The notes beneath the pieces are model-generated. The model was not told the DNA's origin, made no database searches, and saw nothing but the letters and a program-made list of their open reading frames with translations. Below, piece by piece: positions 1 through 9,405 of a DNA stretch of 64,000 bases (its first letter is position 1; every line of letters begins with the position of its first letter). The DNA is from an uncultured Opitutia bacterium (GTDB lineage Bacteria; Verrucomicrobiota; Verrucomicrobiia; Opitutales; Opitutaceae), in assembly GCA_903862955.1 (NCBI GenBank), contig CAIPAH010000030.1:62001-126000 (forward strand). The letters are read 5' to 3'. The position numbers and the translations under genes were made by a program.

Positions 1-462
1 CGACATCGAGCCGAGGTTGATGATCGAGCCGCCCTGCCCGCGGTCCACGAGGTATTTCCCAAAAACCTGGCAGCCGAGGAACACGCCCTTGAAGTTCACG
101 CGAACGATACGGTCAAATTCCTCCTCGGTGATGTCGAAGAACGGCGTGGCGGAGTTGATACCCGCGCCGTTGACCACGATGTCGATCCGCCCGGACTTCT
201 TCAGGACGGCGTCGCGCAACCCCTCCAGCTCCGCCTTGCTCGTCGCCTCGGCGGAGTGAAACCAGGCCTTGCCGCCAGCCGTGGCAATCTTGGTCAGCCG
301 GGTCGTGGCCTTTTCGGCGCTGCGGCCGACAAGCACGACCTCGGCGCCCGCGCCCGCGAGTCCCTCGGCCATCGCGCCGCAGAGTTCCCCGGTGCCGCCG
401 ATGACGACGGCGACCTTGCCGGAAAGTCCGAAGAGGGAACGAAGATAATCGGGTGCATTCAT
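1..462 (-). CDS. SDR-family oxidoreductase, C-terminus cut by window edge
   Basis: This gene reads from an ATG at 462 down to base 1, giving 154 residues of a short-chain dehydrogenase/reductase that continues outside the window. The N-terminus has a Rossmann nucleotide-binding turn ([10 protein letters not shown], about residues 21-30) and an NNAG-like element (VVNGAGIN). The last visible residues (IINLGSMS) are the strand carrying the catalytic Ser; the YxxxK pair would lie beyond the edge. SDRs reduce or oxidise sugars and sugar acids with NAD(P)H. The neighbours (pectin-type GH43, IclR regulator, LarA-type enzyme) make a uronate or mannonate/fructuronate oxidoreductase plausible, but the substrate is inferred from context only. 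Confidence 0.85.
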   Translation of the reverse strand, partial: MNAPDYLRSLFGLSGKVAVVIGGTGELCGAMAEGLAGAGAEVVLVGRSAEKATTRLTKIATAGGKAWFHSAEATSKAELEGLRDAVLKKSGRIDIVVNGAGINSATPFFDITEEEFDRIVRVNFKGVFLGCQVFGKYLVDRGQGGSIINLGSMS

Positions 463-511
463 GGGAAAAAGGTGGCGGGCAGGATGGCGGGTGTGGTGCG
501 GGAAGCTTCCA

Positions 512-2485
512 TTATGGCGCCGATTCGACGCGGAACCACTCAAAATCCGCACGGCCGCCCGGGGCTTGGCCGGCCTGCGCGAAGAGTCCGACTTTTGCGC
601 CCACCCAGCGTCCCGCCGTCGCCTTGAACGCCGGCCCGGCGGGCGCGAATTCCTGTCCGTCGACACTGTAGGCAAATTGACAGCTCGCCCCGGTTGAGAC
701 CGTTACCTGGAGCCAGACCGGCCCGGTCACTTTCGGCAGCACCACGGATTCGCTCGGCGCCGCCTTGCCGGAAGCATCATGCACCACCACGTGGACCAGC
801 TGCCGTTCGCCGCCGGTCGTCCGCAGGCCGAGCCAGGCGTAGTCGCGGCCGAAAACCAACAGGCCCGCGGTGTCGCCGGTTGACTGCGGGGCAAACTCCA
901 ACTTCGTGGTGGCCCGGAATTCTTCCGCCGGAAATTTCTGGAGGAGCAGATTGGGCGCGTCGGAGAGCGGGCCGGCTTGGCAAAACAGCCGGAGATGGCC
1001 CGGGCGGGCGGTGAGCGATGACCACGACGCCTCCGGGTTGGCCTGCCATTGCCATTGCAGCCCGAGGACGGATGCATCGAATTCGTCGCTCGTGGGCGGC
1101 CCGGCGGCCTCGGTGCCACCGCCGTCCGCCACCATCGGTTTGCGGTAGGTGAGCACCGGTTCGCCCTTGCCCTTGCCCGCGGAGTCGGCGCCGATCACGG
1201 GCCAGTCATTTTTCCAAGTCACCGGCTCGAGGTGCACAACCCGGCCATACGCGCCCTGGTCCTGAAAATGCAGGAACCACCATTCGCCCGACGGAGTGTC
1301 CACCAGCGCGCCCTGATGCGGACCGTTGATGGGCGTGTGGCCCTGGTCCAGCACGATGCGGTCCTCGAAAGGCCCGGTGATTTTTTGGGCGCGAAAAACC
1401 GACTGCCAGCCCGTGGTTACGCCACCGGCCGGGGCAAACACGTAATACCAGCCGCCGTGCCGGTAGAGCTTCGGTCCCTCCAGCGTTGAGTAACCGGCGA
1501 GCTGGTCGCCGTTGATCACCACGCCGTAATCCTCCTCCACCCGCGTGCCCTCGGCATTGAGGCGGAGCAAGGTCAGCCGGTTGTTGTGTCCCGAGCGGCT
1601 CCTTGCCCAGGCATGCACGAGATAGACGCGGCCGTCATCGTCCCAAAACGGACAGGGATCGATCAGCCCTTTTCCCGCGCACACCAGCAGCGGTGCACTC
1701 CACGGCCCGCGCGGATCAGTCGCGGTAATGACATACAGGCCGAAATCCGGATCGGGATAATAAATCCAAAACTTGCCCGCGTGATAACGGATCGCCGGTG
1801 CCCAGACACCCTTGCCCGGCTGGGGCGTGAGGAACGCGGACTCCGGCACCAACCGCGGCAGAGCGTGCCCCACGAGGTTCCAGTGGACGAGATCCCGGGA
1901 GTGGAGAATCGGCAAGCCGGGCACCTGGCTGAAGCTCGAGACCGTCATCCAAAAATCATCGCCCACCCGGATGGCGTCGGGATCCGAGTAGTCGGCGTGC
2001 AGGACGGGATTGCGATAGCGACCATCGCCCAAGTCAGGATTCCAAACCGCCGCATCAGGAATCTTCAGTTGGTCGGCGAAGGGCAATTGCAGGCGGCGCA
2101 TTTCCCCGGCGGCCAGCGCCGCCACGAGGCGCGCGCCCTGCGTCGTGAAATGCGTGTTGTCGTGCTTGCCCTCGGGCAACCGCGGGTGCTCGCCGGGTTC
2201 GAAGTTCAGATACAGTGGCTTGGAACCCGCGGGGCCGAGCCGCGTCACCAGCGCGCGCGTCACTCCCTCCATTTCCAACAAAGGCACCTTTTCCTCGGCG
2301 GCGACCGCACGCATCGCGGTGAGATAGGGCCCGTGCGAATCCTCCAGGACGCCCGCCGGGCTCCACTGCCGGCGCACCACGGGGGTGGCCAGCACCGGAT
2401 GAGCCCCACGATCACGCACCTCGCGAATGCATCTTGGGGTGGGGTTAGGGTTCACCGGTTTCGCCTCCCTGAGGCCAACCATCAC
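512..2485 (-). CDS. N-terminally truncated CE12 (rhamnogalacturonan acetylesterase-like) fused to GH43 glycosidase
   Basis: The 657-residue frame has two parts. Residues about 19-140 are the second half of an SGNH/CE12 esterase, ending in the block V motif DNTHF (D109, H112). The first half with the GDS nucleophile block is missing, and residues 1-18 do not resemble the family. From about residue 150 a complete GH43 five-bladed propeller follows: the general base lies in YSDPD (D168), with a [10 protein letters not shown] segment and the acid Glu in [10 protein letters not shown]-terminal beta-sandwich (about 460-657) resembles GH43 accessory domains. No signal peptide remains. The gene diverges from the IclR regulator across two inverted repeats. 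The GH43 half could still be active (arabinosidase/xylosidase type); the esterase half cannot be. Confidence 0.8.
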   Translation of the reverse strand: MMVGLREAKPVNPNPTPRCIREVRDRGAHPVLATPVVRRQWSPAGVLEDSHGPYLTAMRAVAAEEKVPLLEMEGVTRALVTRLGPAGSKPLYLNFEPGEHPRLPEGKHDNTHFTTQGARLVAALAAGEMRRLQLPFADQLKIPDAAVWNPDLGDGRYRNPVLHADYSDPDAIRVGDDFWMTVSSFSQVPGLPILHSRDLVHWNLVGHALPRLVPESAFLTPQPGKGVWAPAIRYHAGKFWIYYPDPDFGLYVITATDPRGPWSAPLLVCAGKGLIDPCPFWDDDGRVYLVHAWARSRSGHNNRLTLLRLNAEGTRVEEDYGVVINGDQLAGYSTLEGPKLYRHGGWYYVFAPAGGVTTGWQSVFRAQKITGPFEDRIVLDQGHTPINGPHQGALVDTPSGEWWFLHFQDQGAYGRVVHLEPVTWKNDWPVIGADSAGKGKGEPVLTYRKPMVADGGGTEAAGPPTSDEFDASVLGLQWQWQANPEASWSSLTARPGHLRLFCQAGPLSDAPNLLLQKFPAEEFRATTKLEFAPQSTGDTAGLLVFGRDYAWLGLRTTGGERQLVHVVVHDASGKAAPSESVVLPKVTGPVWLQVTVSTGASCQFAYSVDGQEFAPAGPAFKATAGRWVGAKVGLFAQAGQAPGGRADFEWFRVESAP

Positions 2486-2528
2486 CCGGAGGTGGAGCGA
2501 GCACAGGGCGGGGAAACCGAATAAAAAG

Positions 2529-2548
2529 CAAGTTCACTAATGAACTTG
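2529..2548. promoter_or_regulatory. Perfect 8-bp inverted repeat, candidate IclR operator
   Basis: CAAGTTCA and TGAACTTG are perfect inverted arms separated by CTAA. The repeat lies 69 bp before the first possible start of the divergently oriented IclR gene and 44 bp before the GH43 gene. IclR-family proteins bind short palindromes in such divergent spacers. The assignment to this regulator is inference. Confidence 0.55.
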
Positions 2549-2550
2549 TC

Positions 2551-2564
2551 ATCCATATTTGGAT
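2551..2564. promoter_or_regulatory. Second inverted repeat in the IclR/GH43 spacer
   Basis: ATCCA-TATT-TGGAT is a 5-bp inverted repeat with a 4-nt spacer, matching the spacer length of the neighbouring 2529-2548 palindrome. Both sit in an AT-rich stretch that is unusual for this window, so the region is probably promoter plus operator. Confidence 0.35.
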
Positions 2565-2616
2565 ATCACAGGATTTTGGCAACAAAAAATTTCGGAGTGC
2601 CAAAAACCCCCCGCTC

Positions 2617-3471
2617 TTGAAGATTCGGCTCTCCGCCCCACCGCTTTTCCCCGTGCCCTCCTCACCCACCCTGCGGCCCCCGCCCGCGACCGACCCCCTC
2701 GGCAGCGAGCGCTATGTCATTCCTAACCTGCGCAATGCGTGCCGCATCCTGAAGCTGATGGCGCGCCACCCCAACGGCATCAAGGCCGCGGACCTGGCGC
2801 GCGACCTCCGGATTCCCGTCACCACCACGCTGCGCATCATGACCACGCTCTGCCTCGAGGAACTCGCCCGCAAGGTCGAGGGGCGCTTTGAGCTCGGTCC
2901 CATCCTGATCCAGTTGGGCAACGCCGCCCTCGCCGGCACCGAGATTCGCGAACTCGCCCAGCCGTTGCTGTTGCGGCTCACGGAAACCACCGACGAAACC
3001 TCCCACCTCGCAATCCCCTGCGACGACCGCGCGCTCATCGTGGCTGTGCAGGACAGCCCGCACCCGCTCCGCGCCGCGTCGCGGCCCGGCTTCCTGGCCG
3101 AGCTGCACTGCTCCTCAACCGGCAAAGTCTTCCTCGCGTATCTCCATCGCGCGCGCATCGCGGAGATCATCGCCGCCAGCCCGCCCACGGCGCGCACGCC
3201 GCTGACCCTCACCAAGCTGAACGACATCAAGAAGGAGGCCGACCTTACGCGGAAGCGCGGTTACAGTCTCGACAACGAGGAGTTCAACCCCGGCGTGCGC
3301 TGCCTCGCCTCGCCGGTCTTCGCCTCGGACGGCACTGTCGTGGCGGCCATCGGCATCACCGCCGCCACCGTGCGTTTCCCCAAGGAGCGCATCCCGGAAA
3401 TGGCCGCCAAGGTCCGCACCGTGGCCACCGAACTCTCCCGGCTCATGGGCTTCACCGATCACCGGCTCTGA
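2617..3471 (+). CDS. IclR-family transcriptional regulator
   Basis: The protein has an N-terminal winged helix-turn-helix (RNACRILKLMARHPNGIKAA onward) followed by the IclR effector-binding domain. The C-terminal domain ends with the typical segment FNPGVRCLASPVF...VAAIGITAATVRF. The longest frame uses TTG at 2617; an in-frame GTG at 2653 would remove 12 proline-rich residues and is an equally good start. IclR proteins commonly control uronate, pectin or aromatic-acid catabolism. Its position between a GH43 gene and a LarA-type gene suggests local control of sugar-acid use. The likely operators are the palindromes just upstream. Confidence 0.9.
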   Translation: MKIRLSAPPLFPVPSSPTLRPPPATDPLGSERYVIPNLRNACRILKLMARHPNGIKAADLARDLRIPVTTTLRIMTTLCLEELARKVEGRFELGPILIQLGNAALAGTEIRELAQPLLLRLTETTDETSHLAIPCDDRALIVAVQDSPHPLRAASRPGFLAELHCSSTGKVFLAYLHRARIAEIIAASPPTARTPLTLTKLNDIKKEADLTRKRGYSLDNEEFNPGVRCLASPVFASDGTVVAAIGITAATVRFPKERIPEMAAKVRTVATELSRLMGFTDHRL

Positions 3472-3492
3472 GTCGGTCCCGCCCTCCGCGCC

Positions 3493-4788
3493 ATGTCCGC
3501 CCCGTTCCAACAAATCGCCCCGGCCGGCGGTGCCGTCACTCCTGAGCAAATCGCCGCGCTCATCGCCCGCGCCGCGCCCGCGGTGGACTTCCGCGGCCAG
3601 CGCGTCGTGCTCATCATCCCCGACGGCACGCGCACGGCCCCCATCGGGCAGATGTTCAAGGCGCTCCATGCCCACCTCGCGCCCGTCGTTAAAAAATTCG
3701 ACGTGCTGCTCGCGCTCGGCACCCATCCCGCGATGTCCGACGAGGCCATCAATGCCCGCGTCGAGCTCACCCCTGCGGAGCGCACGGGCGCGTATCGCAA
3801 CGTCGAATTCATCAATCACGAGTGGGACAACCCCGCCGCCCTGCGCGATCTCGGCGTCATCCCGTCCGCGGAGATCCACGCGCTCTCCGGTGGACGCTTT
3901 GCGATGGACGTGCCCGTGCACATCAACCGCCGGCTCTACGAATATGACCGCATCCTTATCTGCGGCCCGGTCTTCCCGCATGAGGTCGTCGGCTTTTCGG
4001 GCGGCAACAAGTACCTTTTCCCCGGCGTCGCCGGCCCGGGCATCTTGAATTTCTTCCACTGGCTGGGCGCCGTTGTCACCAACCCGATGATCATCGGCAC
4101 CAAGTGGACAGCCGTCCGCCGCGTCGTCGACCGCGCGGGCGCGATGGTGACGGTCCCAAAACTCTGCTTCTGCCTCGTGGTCGGCGACGGCGGCAAGTTC
4201 TCCGGCCTCTTCGCCGGCACGCCCGAGGAGGCGTGGGATTCCGCCAGCGACCTTTCCGCCCAACTGCACATCACCTATATGGACCGGCCGTTCCAGACCG
4301 TGCTTTCGTGCGCGCCACCGATGTATGACGAGCTGTGGGTGGCGGGAAAGTGCATGTATAAACTTGAACCGGTCGTCGCCGACGGCGGCGAACTCATCAT
4401 CTATGCCCCCCATCTGCACGAAGTCTCGCTGACTCACGGCGCCCACATCCGCAAAATCGGCTATCACTGCCGCGATTACTTTCTCAAGCAGTGGGACAAA
4501 TTCAAAAACGAGCCCTGGGGCACTCTCGCCCACTCCACGCACGTCCACGGCATCGGCACCTACGATGCGAAGACCGGCATCGAAACTCCTCGCGTCCGCG
4601 TTACGCTCGCGACCGGCCTCAGCGAGGCGCAGTGCCGCGAGATCAACCTGGGCTACCGCGACTGGCGCACGATCAACCCGCAGGATTTCGCGAACCGTGA
4701 GTCCGAGGGCGTGCTGCTCGTCCCCAAGGCCGGCGAGCGCCTCTACCACCTGCGCCAGAAACCCGCCTGGGCGGGCGGAACCGCGTAG
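3493..4788 (+). CDS. LarA-family nickel-pincer racemase/epimerase
   Basis: The 431 residues match the lactate-racemase (LarA) fold. The nickel-pincer nucleotide ligands are conserved: H78 (LGTHPAM), H163 and K173 ten residues apart in the HEVVGFSGGNK signature, and H189 sixteen residues after the lysine, the same spacing as H174/K184/H200 of LarA. An IPDGTR motif sits near residue 40. Known LarA homologues act on lactate, malate, other 2-hydroxyacids and on D-gluconate. Next to an IclR regulator, an SDR and a pectin-type enzyme, a sugar-acid 2-epimerase is more likely than lactate racemase. The maturation genes larB, larC and larE are not in this window. It follows the IclR gene by 21 bp and is probably co-transcribed. 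Confidence 0.85.
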   Translation: MSAPFQQIAPAGGAVTPEQIAALIARAAPAVDFRGQRVVLIIPDGTRTAPIGQMFKALHAHLAPVVKKFDVLLALGTHPAMSDEAINARVELTPAERTGAYRNVEFINHEWDNPAALRDLGVIPSAEIHALSGGRFAMDVPVHINRRLYEYDRILICGPVFPHEVVGFSGGNKYLFPGVAGPGILNFFHWLGAVVTNPMIIGTKWTAVRRVVDRAGAMVTVPKLCFCLVVGDGGKFSGLFAGTPEEAWDSASDLSAQLHITYMDRPFQTVLSCAPPMYDELWVAGKCMYKLEPVVADGGELIIYAPHLHEVSLTHGAHIRKIGYHCRDYFLKQWDKFKNEPWGTLAHSTHVHGIGTYDAKTGIETPRVRVTLATGLSEAQCREINLGYRDWRTINPQDFANRESEGVLLVPKAGERLYHLRQKPAWAGGTA

Positions 4789-4823
4789 GGCGCTTCCGGC
4801 GGCCCGGTTGGTCACCGGTACGG

Positions 4824-7367
4824 CTAATCGTCGTCCACCGTGACCGATACCGGCAGCGACCGCACGAAAGCGGCGTGCACCGGCGCCGGTGGCTCAGTGG
4901 CCGATCCACGCACGGCCTTCCAGACTGCGCGGGTCAACAACCGGTCCTCCACCCGGTCCTCGCGCGAAAAATCCATCCACGCAGAAAGTCTCGCCGCCGG
5001 CGTCTTGGCCGGGTTGATCGCATCCATGTCCACCGTTGGACGCACCGCCACGTAGGGCGTCAAGTTCGGCGTCGATCCGAACGACGCCACCAGCGGCGCG
5101 GCCGCGGCGTCAAACTGCGACAGGGGCTGGAGGCCGAGGATGAGCTCCATCGTCCGCAGCATCGAGCACGTCGTATACGGACTCGAGTCGACTATCCCGG
5201 GCCGGATGTAGGGACTGATGGCGAAGCCAACCGTGCGGTGGGCGTCGACATGGTCTGGACCGCTCTGCGCATCATCCTCGATGACGAAAATGGCCGTGCG
5301 CGCCCAAAACGACGAATGGCTGACCGCTTCGACAATCTGCCCGAGCGCCCAGTCGTTGTCGGCGACCATGGCGGCCGGCGTCCATGCCTTGGCCTTGCCG
5401 CCTTCGGTATGGTCCTGCGGCAGCCGCAGGATCTGCAGCCGGGGCATGTCGCCGGTCGTTTCGAAGTGATGCAATTGCGCGATGAAACGCGCCGCACGGG
5501 TGACGTCGCGCACGGCCAGATTCCACCCTTCGTAGCTTGGATCCACGTGCCCCGCGAGGGCCGGCAGGTTCGACGTCACGGGCCCCTTTCGCCGTTTTTC
5601 CGAGCTCACGAATTCGCCATAGCTGCAGTAAGTCACGCCGGCGGCCGCGGCCTGATCCCAGAGGTAACCGAGGGCGGGAACCGCCGCCTTGAAGTGGCCC
5701 TCAGCCGGATAGGGCACATTGCTCGGGCGATGGCCGTATTCCACGGGCCAGGATTTTTCCACGAATTCCGACGAGTACCCCGCCATGCTCCATTCATGGC
5801 CGCTGGCGCTGACCTCGGCGTTCGCGTACAGGTTGTCGAGCAGCACAAAGCGGCGGGCGATTGCATGCGCGTTCGGCGTGATCGCCTCCGGGAACAGGCA
5901 GATGGAAGGATCGCCGTTGCCCTGGGGCAGGTCGCCCAAGACCTGGTCGTAAGTGCGGTTCTCCTTGATGATGTAGATCACGTACCGGATCGGCGAAGGT
6001 TGCCCCACCGCAGCGGGAATCGGATGACCCGGCTCCCGGACCGGGACCGCGACCGGCTGCAGCGACTCGGCGGTGGCCGTCCAACCCGCCAGCGCGGTGC
6101 GGAACGCATCGTCTTTGGGGAGAGTGATGATGGCCAGTGAGCCCTCATAGAGAGAATTGATGTCGCGCCGATCATGCTTCGGGCCCGGCGAGTCCGGCTT
6201 GGCCTCAAGTCCGCGGGCGGTCAGCACGAACGCGTGGCGGCCATCCGGCGACAGCCGAACCCCCGTTGGAAACCAACCGGTCGGCAGGAATCCCAGGGCG
6301 CGGCTCGCCGCCGGGTCCGCCACCGAAAACACCGCCACATTGTTCGTGTACGCATTGGCCACATAGAGCGTCTGGCCATCGGGGGACAACGTCAGGCTGT
6401 CCGGGGTGACCCCTGGGAGTGACGCCGAGCGGATGGCGGTCGTCAGGGTCTCGAGCAACCGGCCGTTGTGCGCGTCGAATACGCTCACCGTATTGGCCCC
6501 GCCATTGGACACAAACAGCCGGCCGTCGCGGCTGAGGACCAGCTCATTGGGATGCAACCCGCAAACCCAGCGGTCCACGCGGCGCCCGGTGGCCAGGTCA
6601 AGCACCGCCACGGCCGAACGCCCCCACTCGGTCACATAGGCCCGGCCCGAGGTTTCGTCCCACGCCAACTGAAGGGGATTGGCGTGGTCGAGCAGCGTCT
6701 TGCCGCCCAAGACATCGTTGGGCGCGGTATCCGCGGGCACCGTCGCGTTACCCTCCCCGTCGAGCACGGTCTCGATGGTCGAACGCCAGACGAGCCGCCC
6801 AGTCTTCAAATCGATCCGAAAGACGTCGTTCGTCAGCAGGCCGGTCGCCAGCAGCGAGCGCCCGTCCGGGGAGAAAGCGACGCCACCCACCACGCCACCC
6901 CAGCCCGCGTCGGCCACCCGCAAAGTGCGCTCCTTGTCCAGGCCCCGATCCGACACGGCAAACACGTGGACGACGCCGTCGCTGCCACCGCTGCAGGCGA
7001 GCTGGTCGCCTGCCTGGGAAAACGCCAGTCCGGCATAGGTCTCGTGGATCGGCAGGGTCTGGGTCACCGTGCCCGACACCAGCGAGATCACTCGCACGGA
7101 GTGGGCGTGGGTGCCGGCGTTGAGGACCGCCGCAAACCGGCCCTGCGGATCGACGGCGAGAGCCACAGGAAAATCACCGACCGGGACCTGCGTCCCGATT
7201 GGCCGGATCGGCCACTGGTTGTGCAGGAGCATGGTGCCATCCGGCTGGAAGCCGGGGAGCACGCCGGCGCCCAGCGAAATGGTCCCGCGGAAAGCCATAC
7301 CGGCGACGAGCAGGACGATAACGGAACAGTTCAGACGGAGCCCCGTGGTTGTGGCCACAAACGGCAC
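4824..7367 (-). CDS. Secreted YncE-type beta-propeller fused to phosphoesterase domain
   Basis: The frame is open to 7619, but the best start is GTG at 7367 (or 7358). It gives a basic N-terminus and a hydrophobic signal segment (LNCSVIVLLVAGMAF) and about 847 residues. The first half is a YVTN/YncE seven-bladed propeller with repeated motifs such as AVDPQGRF, LSRDGRLFVSNGG and LSPDGQTLYVANA. From about residue 460 a phosphoesterase/phospholipase-C-like domain begins (YIIKENRTYDQVLGDL, then SGHEWSMAGY, FVIEDDAQSGPDHVDAHR). This two-part architecture is widespread in soil bacteria and is annotated as bifunctional YncE/alkaline-phosphatase-like. The substrate is unknown. It converges with the LarA gene, leaving a 35-bp gap. 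Confidence 0.85.
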   Translation of the reverse strand: MPFVATTTGLRLNCSVIVLLVAGMAFRGTISLGAGVLPGFQPDGTMLLHNQWPIRPIGTQVPVGDFPVALAVDPQGRFAAVLNAGTHAHSVRVISLVSGTVTQTLPIHETYAGLAFSQAGDQLACSGGSDGVVHVFAVSDRGLDKERTLRVADAGWGGVVGGVAFSPDGRSLLATGLLTNDVFRIDLKTGRLVWRSTIETVLDGEGNATVPADTAPNDVLGGKTLLDHANPLQLAWDETSGRAYVTEWGRSAVAVLDLATGRRVDRWVCGLHPNELVLSRDGRLFVSNGGANTVSVFDAHNGRLLETLTTAIRSASLPGVTPDSLTLSPDGQTLYVANAYTNNVAVFSVADPAASRALGFLPTGWFPTGVRLSPDGRHAFVLTARGLEAKPDSPGPKHDRRDINSLYEGSLAIITLPKDDAFRTALAGWTATAESLQPVAVPVREPGHPIPAAVGQPSPIRYVIYIIKENRTYDQVLGDLPQGNGDPSICLFPEAITPNAHAIARRFVLLDNLYANAEVSASGHEWSMAGYSSEFVEKSWPVEYGHRPSNVPYPAEGHFKAAVPALGYLWDQAAAAGVTYCSYGEFVSSEKRRKGPVTSNLPALAGHVDPSYEGWNLAVRDVTRAARFIAQLHHFETTGDMPRLQILRLPQDHTEGGKAKAWTPAAMVADNDWALGQIVEAVSHSSFWARTAIFVIEDDAQSGPDHVDAHRTVGFAISPYIRPGIVDSSPYTTCSMLRTMELILGLQPLSQFDAAAAPLVASFGSTPNLTPYVAVRPTVDMDAINPAKTPAARLSAWMDFSREDRVEDRLLTRAVWKAVRGSATEPPAPVHAAFVRSLPVSVTVDDD

Positions 7368-7429
7368 CTGAGCAGATATGGCCGGGGGTTCAAGCCCGTA
7401 CCCGTTCCAGCCAAAGGCCGGGAGCAGGG

Positions 7430-7972
7430 TTAGTCTGCCTTGGGATAATAGTTCACCAGCGTCACGTTGATCAACGCGAGTGCGATGAGTCCCGCGCCAC
7501 CGCCCACCAGCAGATGCGTAAAGAAATAGCCCGCAGCATCTGGACGGTTGACCGTCTCCGGAAATGCCAGTGTGAACGCCGCGACCGTCTTGGCCGCGAC
7601 ATAGCCCAGCGGCGCCCACAACCAGATTCTGCGTGCGCTCCGCACCGCCCAGCTCGCCACGAGCACAAACACCACCAGCTCAAGCGCCGTCGAGCCAAAG
7701 GACCGCCAGGCCGGCAGGCCCGTCACCAGCAGGTTGACCGCCGGGACGAACAGCCCCGTCAGTAATCCCGCCGTCGTACCGTAAAAATACACCGCGACAA
7801 ACGTCGCCCAGAACACCGGCAGCAGATACGCCCCCAGCGGCCGCGCGCCCGACCACGGCACCAAATGCACCAGGAACGGGATCAGCCAGGCGAGCGCGAG
7901 CAGCAGCGCCGTTTCGCGCACCGTCATTTTCTTGAAGACGCCAGCCGGGGCCGTCGACGCAAGGGAGGTCAT
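7430..7972 (-). CDS. Small integral membrane protein, ECF-type S-component-like
   Basis: The 180-residue protein has about five hydrophobic helices (roughly residues 20-42, 48-85, 94-108, 118-136 and 150-172) and no soluble domain. The layout, with a substrate-pocket-like loop rich in aromatic residues (PVFWATFVAVYFYG), resembles S-components of energy-coupling-factor vitamin transporters, but no specific family motif is visible. No ATPase or T-component lies nearby. The assignment is tentative. Confidence 0.55.
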   Translation of the reverse strand: MTSLASTAPAGVFKKMTVRETALLLALAWLIPFLVHLVPWSGARPLGAYLLPVFWATFVAVYFYGTTAGLLTGLFVPAVNLLVTGLPAWRSFGSTALELVVFVLVASWAVRSARRIWLWAPLGYVAAKTVAAFTLAFPETVNRPDAAGYFFTHLLVGGGAGLIALALINVTLVNYYPKAD

Positions 7973-8034
7973 GGTGCCGCCAAACTAGGCCGCGAATCCG
8001 CCGGGGCAATCCGCAATTGGCTCGACGGGGCCGT

Positions 8035-8097
8035 CGTAGGTCGGGCTTTACGCCCGATGCGGGGAAGCTGAATATCGGGCGTAAAGCCCGACCTACG
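8035..8097. repeat. Family A palindromic repeat (24-bp perfect arms)
   Basis: Arms 8035-8058 and 8074-8097 are perfect reverse complements (CGTAGGTCGGGC...GCCCGAT) around a 15-nt loop. A related imperfect copy lies at 33443-33503 and a half copy at 40257-40280. It ends 27 bp before the rsmE start, so it could act as a REP element or as an mRNA structure. Confidence 0.85.
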
Positions 8098-8124
8098 TCC
8101 GACCCAAGCCTTCCCATCGCACGC

Positions 8125-8838
8125 GTGAATCTCATCCTTTTCGAACCTGCCGAGCTATCCGCGCCCCTGCCGCGAAGCGACCCGCGGGCTGCGCACCTGC
8201 TCAACGTGCTGCGCCGGTCGGCAGGCGACACCTTTGACGCCGGCCTGATCAACGGCCCGCGTGGCAAGGGCACGGTGGTCACGGTCGGGCCCGACGCACT
8301 GACCCTCGCGTTCACTTGGGACTCGGCCTCGCCCGCGCCGGAATCGATCACCCTGCTCATCGGCCTGCCGCGTCCGCAGACCGCCCGCGACATCCTCCGC
8401 GAAGCCACATCGCTGGGCGTGGACGCGCTCCATTTTTTCGCCGCGGAGAAAAGCGAGCCGGGCTATGCCCAGAGCACGCTCTGGGCATCCGGCGAATGGC
8501 GCCGGCATCTCCTCGCCGGCGCGGAACAGGCCTTCACCACGCGGCTGCCCACCCTCACTCACGGCCAGTCGCTCGCCGCGGTCATTGCCTCCCTGCCGGC
8601 GGGCACCACCTGCGTGGCGCTCGACAACTACGAATCGCCGCAAGCGCTTTCCGCCGTCGCGGTCGCTGCGCCCGTCGCCCTCGCCTTCGGCCCGGAACGC
8701 GGCTGGTCGGCAGCCGAGCGCGACTTGCTACGCGCACAGGGTTTCACCCTCGCCCACCTCGGACAGCGCGTGCTGCGCTCCGAGACTGCGGTGATCGCCG
8801 CCCTCGCGATCGTCAGGGCGCGGCTGGGCTTGCTCTGA
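8125..8838 (+). CDS. rsmE: 16S rRNA (uracil-1498-N3)-methyltransferase
   Basis: RsmE methylates U1498 of 16S rRNA using S-adenosylmethionine and belongs to the SPOUT (knotted) family. The 237-residue frame starting at GTG 8125 begins VNLILFEPAELSAPL and has the N-terminal PUA-like part (HLLNVLRR). The SPOUT knot follows with GLPRPQTARDILREATSLGV, then AFGPERGWSAAERDLL and LGQRVLRSETAVIAALA, which are the SAM-binding loops. The frame stays open upstream to 8017, but that part crosses a palindromic repeat and is unlikely to be coding. Its last 26 bp overlap the 3' end of rsmD on the other strand. Confidence 0.92.
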   Translation: MNLILFEPAELSAPLPRSDPRAAHLLNVLRRSAGDTFDAGLINGPRGKGTVVTVGPDALTLAFTWDSASPAPESITLLIGLPRPQTARDILREATSLGVDALHFFAAEKSEPGYAQSTLWASGEWRRHLLAGAEQAFTTRLPTLTHGQSLAAVIASLPAGTTCVALDNYESPQALSAVAVAAPVALAFGPERGWSAAERDLLRAQGFTLAHLGQRVLRSETAVIAALAIVRARLGLL

Positions 8839-9385
8839 AAAAATTCACCGTCGGCTGGCGCACGCCCTTGCCCAGGCGTTTCACCAGCGTCCAACCGGCC
8901 GGTGCCAATTCGATTTCGCCGGGCATCTCAAACACCACCAGCACGCCGGGCTTGGCCGCGAGCCATTCTCCGAGCCGGGCAAAGAGCACCGGCGCCACCT
9001 CGGGGATGATCTCGTAGGGCGGATCGATGAAGACCAAATCGGGCAATGTGTCTCCCAGCGGCCCAGTGAGCGCGTCGGACTGAAAAACCTCCACGCCGGT
9101 CGCGTCGCGTCTGAGGCTCTTGCACACCGCGGCCAGGTTCTGGCGCAGGCACGCCGCGGCCTTGGCGTTCTTCTCTACGAACACGCCACCCGCCGCCCCG
9201 CGGCTCAGCGCCTCGAGTCCGTAGGCGCCGCTCCCGGCAAACAGGTCGAGAAAACGCGCGCCGGGCACCACGGCCGCCAAGCTCGAAAAAGCCGCCTGGC
9301 GCATGCCGTCCGTCGCCGGCCGCACTGCGTCGCCCTTCGGCACCGCCAGCGGAATCCCCCGCGCCAGCCCGCCGCTTATGCGCAT
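8813..9385 (-). CDS. rsmD: 16S rRNA (guanine-966-N2)-methyltransferase
   Basis: RsmD methylates G966 of 16S rRNA. The 190-residue protein from ATG 9385 starts MRISGGLARGIPL, the conserved N-terminus. It then has TDGMRQAAFSSL, the SAM-binding motif FLDLFAGSGAYGLEALSRGA and the N6/N2-MTase catalytic motif DPPY. The frame extends upstream to 9430 through a palindromic repeat, which I exclude. It overlaps rsmE tail to tail and diverges from the hydrolase gene across a long inverted repeat. Confidence 0.93.
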   Translation of the reverse strand: MRISGGLARGIPLAVPKGDAVRPATDGMRQAAFSSLAAVVPGARFLDLFAGSGAYGLEALSRGAAGGVFVEKNAKAAACLRQNLAAVCKSLRRDATGVEVFQSDALTGPLGDTLPDLVFIDPPYEIIPEVAPVLFARLGEWLAAKPGVLVVFEMPGEIELAPAGWTLVKRLGKGVRQPTVNFFRASPAAP

Positions 9386-9405
9386 GGCGAGGCCTCCAAA
9401 ATTGA

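Noticed and set aside
3115-4815. A 566-residue open frame opposite the LarA-type gene
   Set aside because: Antisense shadow; repetitive Glu/Arg/Gly composition and no motif, while the plus-strand frame keeps every nickel-cofactor ligand.
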